From Clostridium sp. Marseille-P299 (GTDB lineage: Bacteria > Bacillota > Clostridia > Lachnospirales > Lachnospiraceae): DNA of 64,000 nt. Below the pieces are notes generated by a model. The model worked only from the letters and a program-made list of their open reading frames with translations. It did no database searches and had not been told where the DNA came from. Below, piece after piece: positions 43,272 through 52,182 of the stretch. How positions within the stretch are numbered: position 1 is the first letter of the stretch; each line of letters begins with the position of its first letter. Position numbers and translations under genes: made by a program. The DNA is taken from positions 746,501-810,500 of the forward strand of contig NZ_FJVE01000006.1 in assembly GCF_900078195.1 (NCBI RefSeq), in the 5' to 3' direction.

Positions 43272-44516
43272 TTAAATAACACTTATTTCTCCTATTAATT
43301 TGATTACTTCATTATAATCAAAACGTTCAGCCGCAAGAATCATTTCTTTAACTTTTTCTTCCTCATCTGCATTTGTCAATGGTAGCAACTCTTTTAAATT
43401 TTCTAACATCAACTCATATTCAAACCGTTTCGCATGATATAAAACCGCTTGTTTTCGTTCCTTCTTCTCTATCTCATAAGTCTCTTTATTACTTATACTT
43501 TCTTTTTTAATATTATGATTCTCTTTTGAGTCTATTATAGTATATGCGTCTATCGCATGTTCGAGTGCAGTTAAAAGCTGGGTTAATTTTTCTACAAAAT
43601 TCATTATTTGACTGTAATTTATTGTTAAATTATTATCAATATTCAACTCCATCCTAGATGCTTCATCGGCTAAATTAGTCGCTCCAATATGCATTAGAAC
43701 AGATTTAATACTATGATATTCTTTCTTTAACTCTAAGTATCTTATATCCTGTGAGAATTTATTCATCCGCTCAATACATTGACGAATATTAATGATCGAT
43801 ACCTTGATTATTTTTAAATAAATAAGTGCATCACCAATTGCATAATGGAGCCCTTTTTCATAATCAATACCAGGGATTTTAGAAACCAGCTTACATATGT
43901 TTTCTGCTCTATCATCCGAAGCATTCCTATTATACTCCACTTCTTCTTTTACAATATCTTTCATTTCGGTATTCTCTATATCAAACTGTGGAAATAAATC
44001 TTTTAGAATTTGATTTAAAATCTCTAATTCAATTGGTTTTTTAATAAGCTCGTAAGCTCCCGCTTGATTAAAATTTTGACGTATCTCATCATCGATTTTA
44101 CCAGAAACCCCAATAATTATAGGCTTATTTGATGAATCAAACGTTTTTTGAATCCATCTTGTTAGTTCCAACCCGTCGATATTTGGCATAAGATAATCTA
44201 TAAGAATTAAATTATACTTTTCATGTTTCATCAATTTCATTGCTTCATTTGCGCTTGATGCTTCTTTAACTGTCACACCTAGTAAATTTAATAAATTTTT
44301 AGCGACAAATCGATTTACAGTGTTATCATCTACAATTAAAACTTTAATCTTTTTTCTTTTTTGAAAATCATCTTGTTGAGATTCACCTTGCTGAAATTCA
44401 CTTTGTATCAAACAGGAATTATAATCAGTATAAGAATTTTGATCTTTTGAAACAATATTAGTATATTGCCCAATGCAATTATTTATTTTACTTATTTTAT
44501 CTTTTTGATCATTCAA
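43272..44516 (-). CDS. Receiver-HPt two-component protein
   Basis: The 414-residue protein has a receiver domain (about 55-175) with the acidic pair VDDN, phosphoacceptor Asp in LILIDYLMP, GVSGK and the conserved Lys in IKKP. An HPt domain follows (about 215-325) with the phosphohistidine in YHSIKSVLMHIGA. A coiled C-terminal tail (about 340-414) has no known fold. There is no kinase or DNA-binding domain. It would act inside a phosphorelay, as the tail end of hybrid kinases does, but is free-standing. No partner kinase gene is adjacent. Confidence 0.87.
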   Translation of the reverse strand: MNDQKDKISKINNCIGQYTNIVSKDQNSYTDYNSCLIQSEFQQGESQQDDFQKRKKIKVLIVDDNTVNRFVAKNLLNLLGVTVKEASSANEAMKLMKHEKYNLILIDYLMPNIDGLELTRWIQKTFDSSNKPIIIGVSGKIDDEIRQNFNQAGAYELIKKPIELEILNQILKDLFPQFDIENTEMKDIVKEEVEYNRNASDDRAENICKLVSKIPGIDYEKGLHYAIGDALIYLKIIKVSIINIRQCIERMNKFSQDIRYLELKKEYHSIKSVLMHIGATNLADEASRMELNIDNNLTINYSQIMNFVEKLTQLLTALEHAIDAYTIIDSKENHNIKKESISNKETYEIEKKERKQAVLYHAKRFEYELMLENLKELLPLTNADEEEKVKEMILAAERFDYNEVIKLIGEISVI

Positions 44517-44713
44517 TTACGTTGCCTCTTTCTATTAAAATCATAAGCCTTTTTGCTTACAATATGTAATTTTATAGATAATCCACCTTAATAATAATTA
44601 TTCAAAATATGTTTCATACATTTTTAGTAATATTTTATCAATAAGTACCATATTTATCAACTAAAAACAACATTTTAACAAAATACACTCTTTTCTAACC
44701 ATGTTTTTTTTGT

Positions 44714-44719
44714 TATAAT
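44714..44719 (+). promoter_or_regulatory. -10 box of the upp promoter
   Basis: A perfect TATAAT lies 55 nt before the upp start; no clear -35 box is seen. Confidence 0.5.
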
Positions 44720-44774
44720 GAAAGATAGGGAAAAAAAATATCAAACTTTGTAATCAATTTTTGGAGGTAGTCGA

Positions 44775-45404
44775 ATGTCAGATGTTTATATCATGGATCA
44801 TCCACTTATACAGCACAAAATAGGAATAATGAGAGATAAGGCAACATCAACAAAGGAGTTTAGAGATTTAGTTTCTGAAGTTGCAATGTTGATTTATTAT
44901 GAAGCAAGCCGTAATCTTCCTTTAGCTGATAAAGAAGTAGATACTCCACTGGTAACTACAACAGTAAAAGAGATTGCTGGTAAAAAACTTTGTGTTGTTC
45001 CAATTCTTAGAGCAGGAATGCACATGGCAGATGGAATTTTAAATCTTACACCAAATGCAAAGGTAGGACATATCGGCCTTTACCGTAATGAAGATACTTT
45101 AGAGCCTGTTGAATATTTTTGCAAACTTCCTTCTGATGCTTCAGACAGAGAAATCTTTGTAGTTGACCCAATGCTTGCAACTGGCGGTTCTGCAATTGCA
45201 GCAATTCAATTACTTAAAAATCGTGGGATTTCAAAAATTCGTTTTCTTTGCTTAATAGCAGCACCTGAAGGAATGGCTAAATTACAAGCTGCACATCCTG
45301 ATGTTGATATCTACATCGGTGCTTTAGATGAAAGATTAAATGAACAGGGATATATTTTACCAGGCCTTGGCGATGCTGGCGATAGAATTTATGGTACGAA
45401 ATAA
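44775..45404 (+). CDS. upp: Uracil phosphoribosyltransferase
   Basis: The 209-residue enzyme makes UMP from uracil and PRPP in pyrimidine salvage. The PRPP-binding motif [15 protein letters not shown], the N-terminal [26 protein letters not shown] and the C-terminal [17 protein letters not shown] uracil-binding loop are all present. TTGGAGGTAGTCGA precedes the ATG. It is monocistronic with its own terminator. Confidence 0.97.
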   Translation: MSDVYIMDHPLIQHKIGIMRDKATSTKEFRDLVSEVAMLIYYEASRNLPLADKEVDTPLVTTTVKEIAGKKLCVVPILRAGMHMADGILNLTPNAKVGHIGLYRNEDTLEPVEYFCKLPSDASDREIFVVDPMLATGGSAIAAIQLLKNRGISKIRFLCLIAAPEGMAKLQAAHPDVDIYIGALDERLNEQGYILPGLGDAGDRIYGTK

Positions 45405-45430
45405 TCAGATTGTTTTGAACTGAAATTAGG

Positions 45431-45475
45431 AGCTACTTAAAATACATGAAAAGTGAAGTATTTTAAGTAGCTTTT
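45431..45475. terminator. Bidirectional terminator between upp and galM
   Basis: AGCTACTTAAAATAC and GTATTTTAAGTAGCT form a perfect 15-bp stem followed by TTTCCTTTT on the plus strand, between convergent genes. Confidence 0.8.
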
Positions 45476-45484
45476 CCTTTTAGA

Positions 45485-46543
45485 TTATCTTACTGAAAAT
45501 TTATAGATTGTAACAGAATCAAATTCTTCTCCTGCTTTTATTACACAGGATGGAAATTCATGAATATTGCAGCTATTCGGGAAGAATTGTGTTTCAAAAC
45601 AAACACCATCCCTTTTTTTATAAACATAATTATTTTTTCCTTTTTCCTTACCCTCAATAAAATTACCAGTGTAAAGTTGCATTCCAGGCATATCCGTATA
45701 AATTTCCATAAGGCGACCTGTTTGCTCTTCAAAAAGCTCAGCCACTTTTACTGCTTCTTCTCTCGTTGTTTTAAGAACATAATTGTGATCATATCCACCC
45801 GCTTGTTTTAAAGGTAAATAATCAATTTCGATATCTTTTCCGATTGTTTTAGGCGTTCTAAAATCCATTGGAGTTCCTGTAACATCAAGAACTTCTCCAG
45901 TTGGAATAAGTGCATCATCCGTTGGAGTAAATTTATCTGAGTCTATCATAAGTTTATGATTTAATATGCTTCCAGAATCATGTCCCGCTAGATTAAAATA
46001 AGAATGATTTGTAAAGTTAACAATTGTATCTTTATCTGAAATAGCATAATATTCAATTACTAATTCATTGTCATCGGTTAATGTATAACTAACTGTAACT
46101 TCTAGATTTCCAGGAAATCCTTGTTCTAATTCCTTGCTAAAACGTGAAAATTCAATTTGGTTTTCACCATCTTCTTCATAAATTTCTACATCGTACATAA
46201 ATTTATTATAGCTTTTACTGCCACTATGAAGATTGTTTTTACCATCATTTTTTTCTAATTCATAGGTAGTGCCATTTAATTGAAATGTTGCATTTCCAAT
46301 ACGATTTGCATGCCTTCCAATAAACGATCCGTATCCTGGTGAATTTACTTCGTATTGTTCTATGTTGTCATACCCAAGAACAACATCTTTAATTACTCCC
46401 TTTTTATCTGGCACTAGTATACTAACAATATTTGCACCAAAGTCTGATACAACAACCCGCATTCCGTTCTTATTGCTTAAAGTATATAAAGATGCCCTTT
46501 CTCCGTTATTCGTTTTACCAAATTGTTTATTTGATATACTCAT
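45485..46543 (-). CDS. galM: Aldose 1-epimerase (mutarotase) GalM
   Basis: The 352-residue protein interconverts alpha and beta anomers of galactose and related sugars. Family motifs are present: GFGANIVSILVPDKKG-like N-terminus, IGRHANRIGNA, NLHSG, TNHSYFNLAGH with the catalytic His, GGYDHNYVL and CFETQFFPN with the Glu base region. GAGGGTAAG precedes the ATG. No other Leloir genes are adjacent. It is probably used for plant or host galactosides. Confidence 0.94.
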   Translation of the reverse strand: MSISNKQFGKTNNGERASLYTLSNKNGMRVVVSDFGANIVSILVPDKKGVIKDVVLGYDNIEQYEVNSPGYGSFIGRHANRIGNATFQLNGTTYELEKNDGKNNLHSGSKSYNKFMYDVEIYEEDGENQIEFSRFSKELEQGFPGNLEVTVSYTLTDDNELVIEYYAISDKDTIVNFTNHSYFNLAGHDSGSILNHKLMIDSDKFTPTDDALIPTGEVLDVTGTPMDFRTPKTIGKDIEIDYLPLKQAGGYDHNYVLKTTREEAVKVAELFEEQTGRLMEIYTDMPGMQLYTGNFIEGKEKGKNNYVYKKRDGVCFETQFFPNSCNIHEFPSCVIKAGEEFDSVTIYKFSVR

Positions 46544-46613
46544 CTTACCCTCAATTCTGGCAATTTTCGCCTTTACTTTTTCCCATTATTTGTATTATAT
46601 CATTATAGAGAAT

Positions 46614-46653
46614 AACTGAAAAGCATTTATTTTCCAATAAATGCTTTTCAGTT
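46614..46653. terminator. Long hairpin after the rhamnose-mutarotase-like gene
   Basis: AACTGAAAAGCATTTATT and AATAAATGCTTTTCAGTT form a perfect 18-bp stem with a 4-nt loop, just after the gene on the minus strand. Confidence 0.65.
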
Positions 46654-46668
46654 CCAAGTTTTTATCTT

Positions 46669-46995
46669 CTATTTTAAATAAAATACCTGTTTCATAAAAG
46701 TGATTGGCTCTGCCTCATTAAAATCGAAGGATCCTTCCACCATTTTAGAAGTAATTGCATTCCATTTTTGACATGCCTCACTTTTTGCTATATACTCATT
46801 GGCTGCTTTCACATCATCACATTCAAAACAATAGAAAAACTGATTTCCGTTTTGAAAAATCGAATAATTACGGTAGCCTGCCTTTGTATGCTCCTCCATA
46901 ATTTCAGGCCATGGATTAAGATGCATCTTAACGTATTCCTCTAAACATTCTTCCTTTACTTTCCAAGTCCAAGCATATTTATTATTATTAATCAT
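46669..46995 (-). CDS. L-rhamnose mutarotase-like protein (RhaM family)
   Basis: The 108-residue protein starts at ATG 46995 behind GGAGGGTTTGCTT. It has the dimeric alpha/beta-barrel pattern of RhaM: WKVKEECLEEYVKMHLNPWPEIMEEHTKAGYRNYSIF, a middle FFYCFECDD and a final EACQKWNAITSKM with VFYLK. RhaM interconverts rhamnose anomers. With GalM nearby this gives two sugar mutarotases, though the genes are separate units. No rhamnose catabolic genes are in the window. Confidence 0.85.
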   Translation of the reverse strand: MINNNKYAWTWKVKEECLEEYVKMHLNPWPEIMEEHTKAGYRNYSIFQNGNQFFYCFECDDVKAANEYIAKSEACQKWNAITSKMVEGSFDFNEAEPITFMKQVFYLK

Positions 46996-47165
46996 AAGCA
47001 AACCCTCCATTATCGATAATTACTTATATTATGCTATAAGAAATAAGCAAGTTCTACGTTAAACAAACGCTGTACTTTGCAGTTTCGCTCAACTTATTAC
47101 CTAAAATAGCTCTAAGGCCAGTGTTAATCTTGGTAGCCCCCGCACCCTAAGACCGACTTTAGAGA

Positions 47166-47200
47166 CAAAAAAAAGGTTAACCTTACGGTTAACCTTTCAA
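47166..47200 (-). terminator. Terminator of the single csp gene
   Basis: On the minus strand AAAGGTTAACC pairs with GGTTAACCTTT, followed by TTTTT, about 90 nt after the stop. Confidence 0.8.
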
Positions 47201-47286
47201 TCAATTATTTCTTACAATATAGCTATTTCTGTATAAAATTCAAACATTTATATATATAGAAAAAGGTACACTGAAAGTATTCTTGA

Positions 47287-47487
47287 TTATATTCTGCTTA
47301 CGTTCGTAGCTTGAGGTCCTTTTGCACCCTGAATTACTTCGAATTCAACTTCCTGACCTTCTTCTAAAGACTTGAAACCGTCCATGTTAAGACCAGTGTA
47401 GTGTACGAAAACATCGCTTCCTTGTTCATCAGAGATGAAACCGAAACCTTTTTGGTTATTGAACCACTTTACAGTACCTTTGTTCAT
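47287..47487 (-). CDS. Cold-shock protein, single copy
   Basis: This 66-residue CspA-family protein starts at ATG 47487 behind GGAGGATTTACTC. RNP1 KGFGFIS and RNP2 VFVHYTGL are intact. It is clearly diverged from the six array copies ([32 protein letters not shown]). Its leader is short and lacks the array hairpin, so its regulation probably differs. Confidence 0.96.
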   Translation of the reverse strand: MNKGTVKWFNNQKGFGFISDEQGSDVFVHYTGLNMDGFKSLEEGQEVEFEVIQGAKGPQATNVSRI

Positions 47488-47539
47488 GAGTAAATCCTCC
47501 AATAAAATATTTGTGCAACCTATAGATTACAACATAATC

Positions 47540-47568
47540 ATGATACCATTGATTTCTAGTAATGTCAA
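47540..47568 (-). promoter_or_regulatory. Promoter of the single csp gene
   Basis: TTGACA (47568-47563), 17 nt and TATCAT (47545-47540) lie on the minus strand. Transcription would start near 47533, leaving a leader of about 45 nt. Confidence 0.75.
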
Positions 47569-47591
47569 ACATATTTTTACTGACATTAGTA

Positions 47592-47867
47592 CTAATTTAT
47601 AAGATTTTGGTAAAGAATAATAAATTGTACAATGAGAATACAAGGCATTCCTATGGTAAATTTTTTATGCTTTGTCTTATGACGAAACACTTGCATCCCA
47701 AGAATTGAACCAATACTTCCCCCAATAATTGCTATAAAAAACAATGTTTTTTCCTGAATTCTCCAGGCCTTTTCTCTTGCTCGGCGTTTATCAATTCCCA
47801 TAATTATAAAACCAATTAGGTTGATTATTATCAGATATACTGTTAGAACCATCAAAAAATTATCCAA
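47592..47867 (-). CDS. DUF1294 family membrane protein
   Basis: The 91-residue protein has an N-terminal helix (MVLTVYLIIINLIGFIIMG), the conserved DKRRAREKAWRI segment, a second helix with GGSIGSILGMQVFRHKTKHKKF and a third helix at the end. This is the DUF1294 pattern. The function is unknown; in some bacteria such domains are fused to cold-shock domains, and here a csp gene follows directly. The start appears to be TTG 47867 behind AGAGGATAAT. Confidence 0.85.
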   Translation of the reverse strand: MDNFLMVLTVYLIIINLIGFIIMGIDKRRAREKAWRIQEKTLFFIAIIGGSIGSILGMQVFRHKTKHKKFTIGMPCILIVQFIILYQNLIN

Positions 47868-48192
47868 ATTATCCTCTTTTCTATTATATAACTTTATAAT
47901 TTAACTTAAGATGTGCTTAATTGATAGCGTATCCATGAAATACATGCTTTCACACTCCATATATGTAATCTAAGTCATAAGATTTAAACGTATAAACTAA
48001 ATTTTAAAACTTCTTCAAGAATTAAAATACCACAAAATATAATTTTCCATTATGCTAATGAAAAGTACACTTTGTGGTATTTAACACCCTATTTTTATGT
48101 CATTTATTTAAGTCATTTTTAAGCCATATTTTAAGCCGAATATTAAAATTCTATTTTACTTGTTTTAGTGCTCTTACTTCGATGAATAGAGT
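47868..48192. other. Intergenic region with the aspS terminator
   Basis: AAATACCACAAA (48025-48036) and TTTGTGGTATTT (48071-48082) form a stem followed by TTAATTC on the minus strand, a probable terminator for the aspS transcript. No gene is seen. Confidence 0.6.
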
Positions 48193-49986
48193 TTACTCTT
48201 CTTCACTTTCGGAGATTTCAATTCCAAGTTCCACTAATTGTTTTTCATCCACAACGTTTGGAGCATCTGTCATTAGACAAGAAGCATCCTTAACTTTAGG
48301 GAATGCAATTACATCACGGATGGAATCTTCTTTAGCCATTAACATAACCATACGGTCAAGTCCATAAGCCAATCCTGCATGAGGTGGAACACCGTATTTA
48401 AATGCATTTAATAAGAAACCAAAACGGTCATAAGCATCTTCTTTACTAAATCCAAGTACTTCAAACATTTTTTCCTGAACATTATTTTGGAAGATACGTA
48501 CGCTACCACCACCGATTTCAGTACCATTTAATACGATATCGTAAGCTTTTGCTCTTACTTTACCAGGATCAGTCTCAAGAAGTTCTAAGTCTTCTTCCAT
48601 TGGCATTGTAAATGGATGGTGCATTGCTGTATATCTACCTTCTTCTTCAGAATACTCAAGTAATGGGAATTCAGTAACCCATAAGAAGTTAAATTTGTCT
48701 TTATCTAAGAGTTCTAATTGTCTAGCAATTTCTAAACGTAAATTACCTAAAACATCATATACAACTTTATTTTTATCTGCTGCAAACAATAGTAAATCTC
48801 CTGGTTTACCTTCCATCGCATCTACTAATGCTTTTAATTCCTCTTCTGTCATAAATTTAGCAAAAGATGATTTGTAAGTACCATCTGCATTGATAGCTAA
48901 ATAAGCAAGACCTTTTGCTCCAAAACCTTTTGCAAATTCTACTAAGGCATCAATTTTCTTACGTGGCATTTCACCTTGTCCATTGGCATTGATACCACGA
49001 ACAGAACCACCATTTTCTAATGCACCAGTAAATACTGAGAATCCACAGCCTTTTACTACGTCTGATACATCCTTTAATTCCATACCAAAACGAGTATCTG
49101 GCTTATCAGAACCAAAACGATCCATTGCTTCTTGCCAAGTCATTCTCTGAATTGGTAATGCAACATCTACACCGATTACTTCTTTGAATACTTTTTGTAA
49201 TAATCTTTCATTAACATCAATGACATCATCTACGTCAACAAAGGATAATTCCATATCGATCTGAGTAAACTCTGGCTGACGATCTGCACGTAAATCCTCA
49301 TCACGGAAACATTTTGCAAGTTGGAAATAACGGTCATATCCTGAAACCATTAATAACTGCTTAAACAACTGAGGTGATTGTGGCAACGCATAAAAATTAC
49401 CTGGATGCACACGGCTAGGAACTAAGTAATCTCTAGCACCTTCAGGAGTTGATTTTGTTAACATTGGAGTTTCAATTTCAAGAAATCCTTCATCAGCTAA
49501 GAATTGACGTGTTAAAGTTGCAACTTTACTTCTCATCATTAAGTTTCTTTGTAAATCTGGTCTACGAAGATCAAGATAACGATACTTTAAACGTAACTCT
49601 TCCTTTGTTTTAGATTCTTCTTCGATTGGGAATGGAGGTGTCTCAGCTTCAGAAAGAATGCGAAGCTCTGTTGCTCTAACTTCCACTTGGCCAGTTGCTA
49701 AATTATCATTAACAGCACCTGCACGAGCTTCTAACTTACCTACAACAGCAATAACAAATTCACTTCTTAATTTGCTAGCCTTTTCAAAACCTTCCTCACC
49801 AATATCGCTTCCTTCAAAAATTATCTGTAATAAGCCAGAACGATCTCTTAAGTCAACGAAAATAATTCCGCCCTTATTTCTACTTTTCTGAACCCATCCC
49901 ATTACGGTAACGGTCTCACCAATATTGGCACTGCTTAACTCGGCACATCTATGAGATCTTTTTAATCCCTTCATCGACTCAGCCAT
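48193..49986 (-). CDS. aspS: Aspartyl-tRNA synthetase
   Basis: The 597-residue class II synthetase has the N-terminal anticodon-binding OB fold (GETVTVMGWVQKSRNKGGIIFVDLRDRSG), motif 1 LTRQFLADEGFLEIETPMLTKSTPEGARDYL and motif 2 QLAKCFRDEDLRADRQPEFTQIDME. The bacterial GAD insertion lies at about 290-420, and motif 3 is GLAYGLDRMVMLM. It charges tRNA-Asp. AGGAGGATTAAAG precedes the ATG. It lies downstream of hisS, an arrangement common in Firmicutes. No T-box was recognised upstream of either gene. Confidence 0.97.
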   Translation of the reverse strand: MAESMKGLKRSHRCAELSSANIGETVTVMGWVQKSRNKGGIIFVDLRDRSGLLQIIFEGSDIGEEGFEKASKLRSEFVIAVVGKLEARAGAVNDNLATGQVEVRATELRILSEAETPPFPIEEESKTKEELRLKYRYLDLRRPDLQRNLMMRSKVATLTRQFLADEGFLEIETPMLTKSTPEGARDYLVPSRVHPGNFYALPQSPQLFKQLLMVSGYDRYFQLAKCFRDEDLRADRQPEFTQIDMELSFVDVDDVIDVNERLLQKVFKEVIGVDVALPIQRMTWQEAMDRFGSDKPDTRFGMELKDVSDVVKGCGFSVFTGALENGGSVRGINANGQGEMPRKKIDALVEFAKGFGAKGLAYLAINADGTYKSSFAKFMTEEELKALVDAMEGKPGDLLLFAADKNKVVYDVLGNLRLEIARQLELLDKDKFNFLWVTEFPLLEYSEEEGRYTAMHHPFTMPMEEDLELLETDPGKVRAKAYDIVLNGTEIGGGSVRIFQNNVQEKMFEVLGFSKEDAYDRFGFLLNAFKYGVPPHAGLAYGLDRMVMLMAKEDSIRDVIAFPKVKDASCLMTDAPNVVDEKQLVELGIEISESEEE

Positions 49987-50231
49987 CTTTAATCCTCCTG
50001 TATCCTGTTTAATTTCCGAACTTTAGCTCTTCCTAAAGTTTATAATTTTTATAAAGACAAACTTCGTAATATAGATAAATGATATTACTATATACGATTT
50101 ACATTGCTAATAATACATCTTTCATCAAAAAAGAATAATTAATTCTGATAAGATATATTCTTATAAGCTATTTTTCCTTTTAGAGTATACACTTCTTCTA
50201 TGCTTAAATCAACGCTTTGTTGCATTTTTAT

Positions 50232-51491
50232 CTAATTGATTGTTGCATTTTTCATATGATCGATAAATTTATCAAAATCAACTTCGATTTGCTCACCATT
50301 CTCCATATTTTTAAGTGTAACTTTTTGATTTGCTAATTCATCCGCACCTAAGAGCGCAACATATCTAGCACCAATTTTGTTTGCATATTTCATCTGAGCT
50401 TTTACACTACGGTCCATAAAATCAGTCTCAGTAATGATTCCTTCATTTCGAAGGTTTGTAACAAACTCAAATGCTTTTGCTTTTACTTCTTTTCCTAAGA
50501 TCCCAATATATAAATCAATCTTTGGTTCTGGCGCTAATTCCACGTTTTCTTTTTCTAAGAAATAAAGAATTCGTTCAATGCCCATACCAAATCCAACGGC
50601 TGGAATATCTTGTTTTTCATCGATTTCATGGATTAAGTTATCGTAACGACCGCCACCACATAATGTAAATCCTTCACTATTTACAAATTCAAATACTGTC
50701 TTTGTATAATAGTCAAGACCACGAACGATTCCAGTATCAATTTCAAAAGGAATGTTTAAATCTGTTAATAATTGCTTTAATTCTTCAAAATGGTCCTTAC
50801 ATTCCTCATCTAAATAATCAATGGTTCTTGGAGCATCTTTCACGATTTCTTTACAAGTTGGTACTTTACAATCAATAACACGAAGTGGATTCTTTTTCAT
50901 ACGTTCGCGACAAGTTGAGCAAAGACTCTCTTCATGCTTCTTTAAATAAGACACTAATGCATCATTGTATGTCTTTCTGCAATCCTTACATCCAATGCTG
51001 TTGATATGAAGTTTTGCATCTTTTAATCCTATTTTATTAATAAATGTTGTGATTAAAGTAATTAATTCTACTTCTGCAAGAGGGCTCTTAGATCCAATAA
51101 ACTCAACGCCAAATTGGTGATGTTGACGAAGACGGCCACTTTGTGGTTGCTCATAACGAAATGCTTGGGTAAAGTAAAATAATTTTGTTGGTCCGCTTTC
51201 TGCATATAAATTATTTTCTAAATATGCACGAATTGCTCCCGCAGTACCCTCTGGCTTTAAGGTAATGCTACGATCACCCTTATCTGTAAAGGTGTACATT
51301 TCTTTTTGAACAACATCTGTTGTCTCACCAACACCTCTTTGAAACAATACGGTATGTTCAAACATTGGTGTGATAACCTGCTTTATGTGATAAGTGTTAC
51401 AAAGCTCTTTTGCTAAATCTTCAATAATGGTACGCTTGTGCATATTTTCACCATACCAGTCTTGTGTTCCCTTTGGTCTTTGTGTAATCAA
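50232..51491 (-). CDS. hisS: Histidyl-tRNA synthetase
   Basis: The 419-residue class II synthetase has motif 1 ([29 protein letters not shown]), motif 2 ([26 protein letters not shown]), the HisA signature [13 protein letters not shown] and motif 3 ([10 protein letters not shown]), followed by the anticodon-binding domain. A CxxC-rich insertion ([26 protein letters not shown]) suggests a zinc site seen in clostridial HisS. The start is TTG 51491 with AGGAGGGATTACA upstream. It forms a run with HD-GYP, hemZ and relA. Confidence 0.96.
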   Translation of the reverse strand: MITQRPKGTQDWYGENMHKRTIIEDLAKELCNTYHIKQVITPMFEHTVLFQRGVGETTDVVQKEMYTFTDKGDRSITLKPEGTAGAIRAYLENNLYAESGPTKLFYFTQAFRYEQPQSGRLRQHHQFGVEFIGSKSPLAEVELITLITTFINKIGLKDAKLHINSIGCKDCRKTYNDALVSYLKKHEESLCSTCRERMKKNPLRVIDCKVPTCKEIVKDAPRTIDYLDEECKDHFEELKQLLTDLNIPFEIDTGIVRGLDYYTKTVFEFVNSEGFTLCGGGRYDNLIHEIDEKQDIPAVGFGMGIERILYFLEKENVELAPEPKIDLYIGILGKEVKAKAFEFVTNLRNEGIITETDFMDRSVKAQMKYANKIGARYVALLGADELANQKVTLKNMENGEQIEVDFDKFIDHMKNATIN

Positions 51492-51514
51492 TGTAATCCC
51501 TCCTATTATCTATT

Positions 51515-52153
51515 TTATACAGCCGGTTGTTTCATATACTTCCGGTTAATTTCTTCTATATAATCTCTAATCTTTGTAAAATTGTCTGAATATACTACTT
51601 TCATAAATGCAAGAAAAATTTCCATATCAAAATTTTTGACTTCATCTATCATAAGTTCAATTGCTGTATCTATATCAAAAGCACTTCGATACGCTCGATC
51701 AGATACTAGAGCAGCAAATACATCACAGGTTCTTAAAATTCTAGCGCCATACGGAATCTTTTCCCCTTTTATATTATCTGGATATCCTGAACCATCAAAA
51801 TTTTCATGATGATGATAAATACTTCTTAAAATTGTTGTAGAATACCCACCTATTTCTTTCAATGACTCATAACCTAGTTCAGGATGCATACGAACATATT
51901 TCATTTCCTCTATCTTCAAGCTACCTTTTTTTCTACCATATAAAAGGTGACCAAGTCGTAATTTACCTATATCATGTAGCATTCCTGCCTTCGCCATTTC
52001 ATAACAATATTCCTGACTAAATCCTAATTCTTGACTTAAATAAAATGCTAAATTACTAACTAAAATACCATGGGCAATTGCTTCATCTAGATCTTCTTTT
52101 AGTTCATCATCTAATTCTGATTGCTCTAATAAAGTTTCATTTTGAAATTCCAT
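51515..52153 (-). CDS. HD-GYP domain protein, probable c-di-GMP phosphodiesterase
   Basis: The 212-residue protein is almost entirely an HD-GYP domain: HGILVSNLA, the HD pair in MLHDIGK, MHPELGYE, HHHENFDGSGYP with the GYP loop, and CDVFAALVSDRAYR. HD-GYP enzymes cleave c-di-GMP to GMP with a di- or tri-iron centre. All metal ligands appear present. It has no sensor domain. It sits 24 nt upstream of hisS and just after hemZ, so may be co-transcribed with housekeeping genes. AAAGGAGTAATGATGT precedes the ATG. Confidence 0.9.
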   Translation of the reverse strand: MEFQNETLLEQSELDDELKEDLDEAIAHGILVSNLAFYLSQELGFSQEYCYEMAKAGMLHDIGKLRLGHLLYGRKKGSLKIEEMKYVRMHPELGYESLKEIGGYSTTILRSIYHHHENFDGSGYPDNIKGEKIPYGARILRTCDVFAALVSDRAYRSAFDIDTAIELMIDEVKNFDMEIFLAFMKVVYSDNFTKIRDYIEEINRKYMKQPAV

Positions 52154-52182
52154 ACATCATTACTCCTTTACATTCTAGAACT

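Noticed and set aside
49987-51514. T-box leader for aspS or hisS
   Set aside because: No T-box core (GGTGGTACCGCG-like) or specifier hairpin was found in the gaps upstream of either gene.
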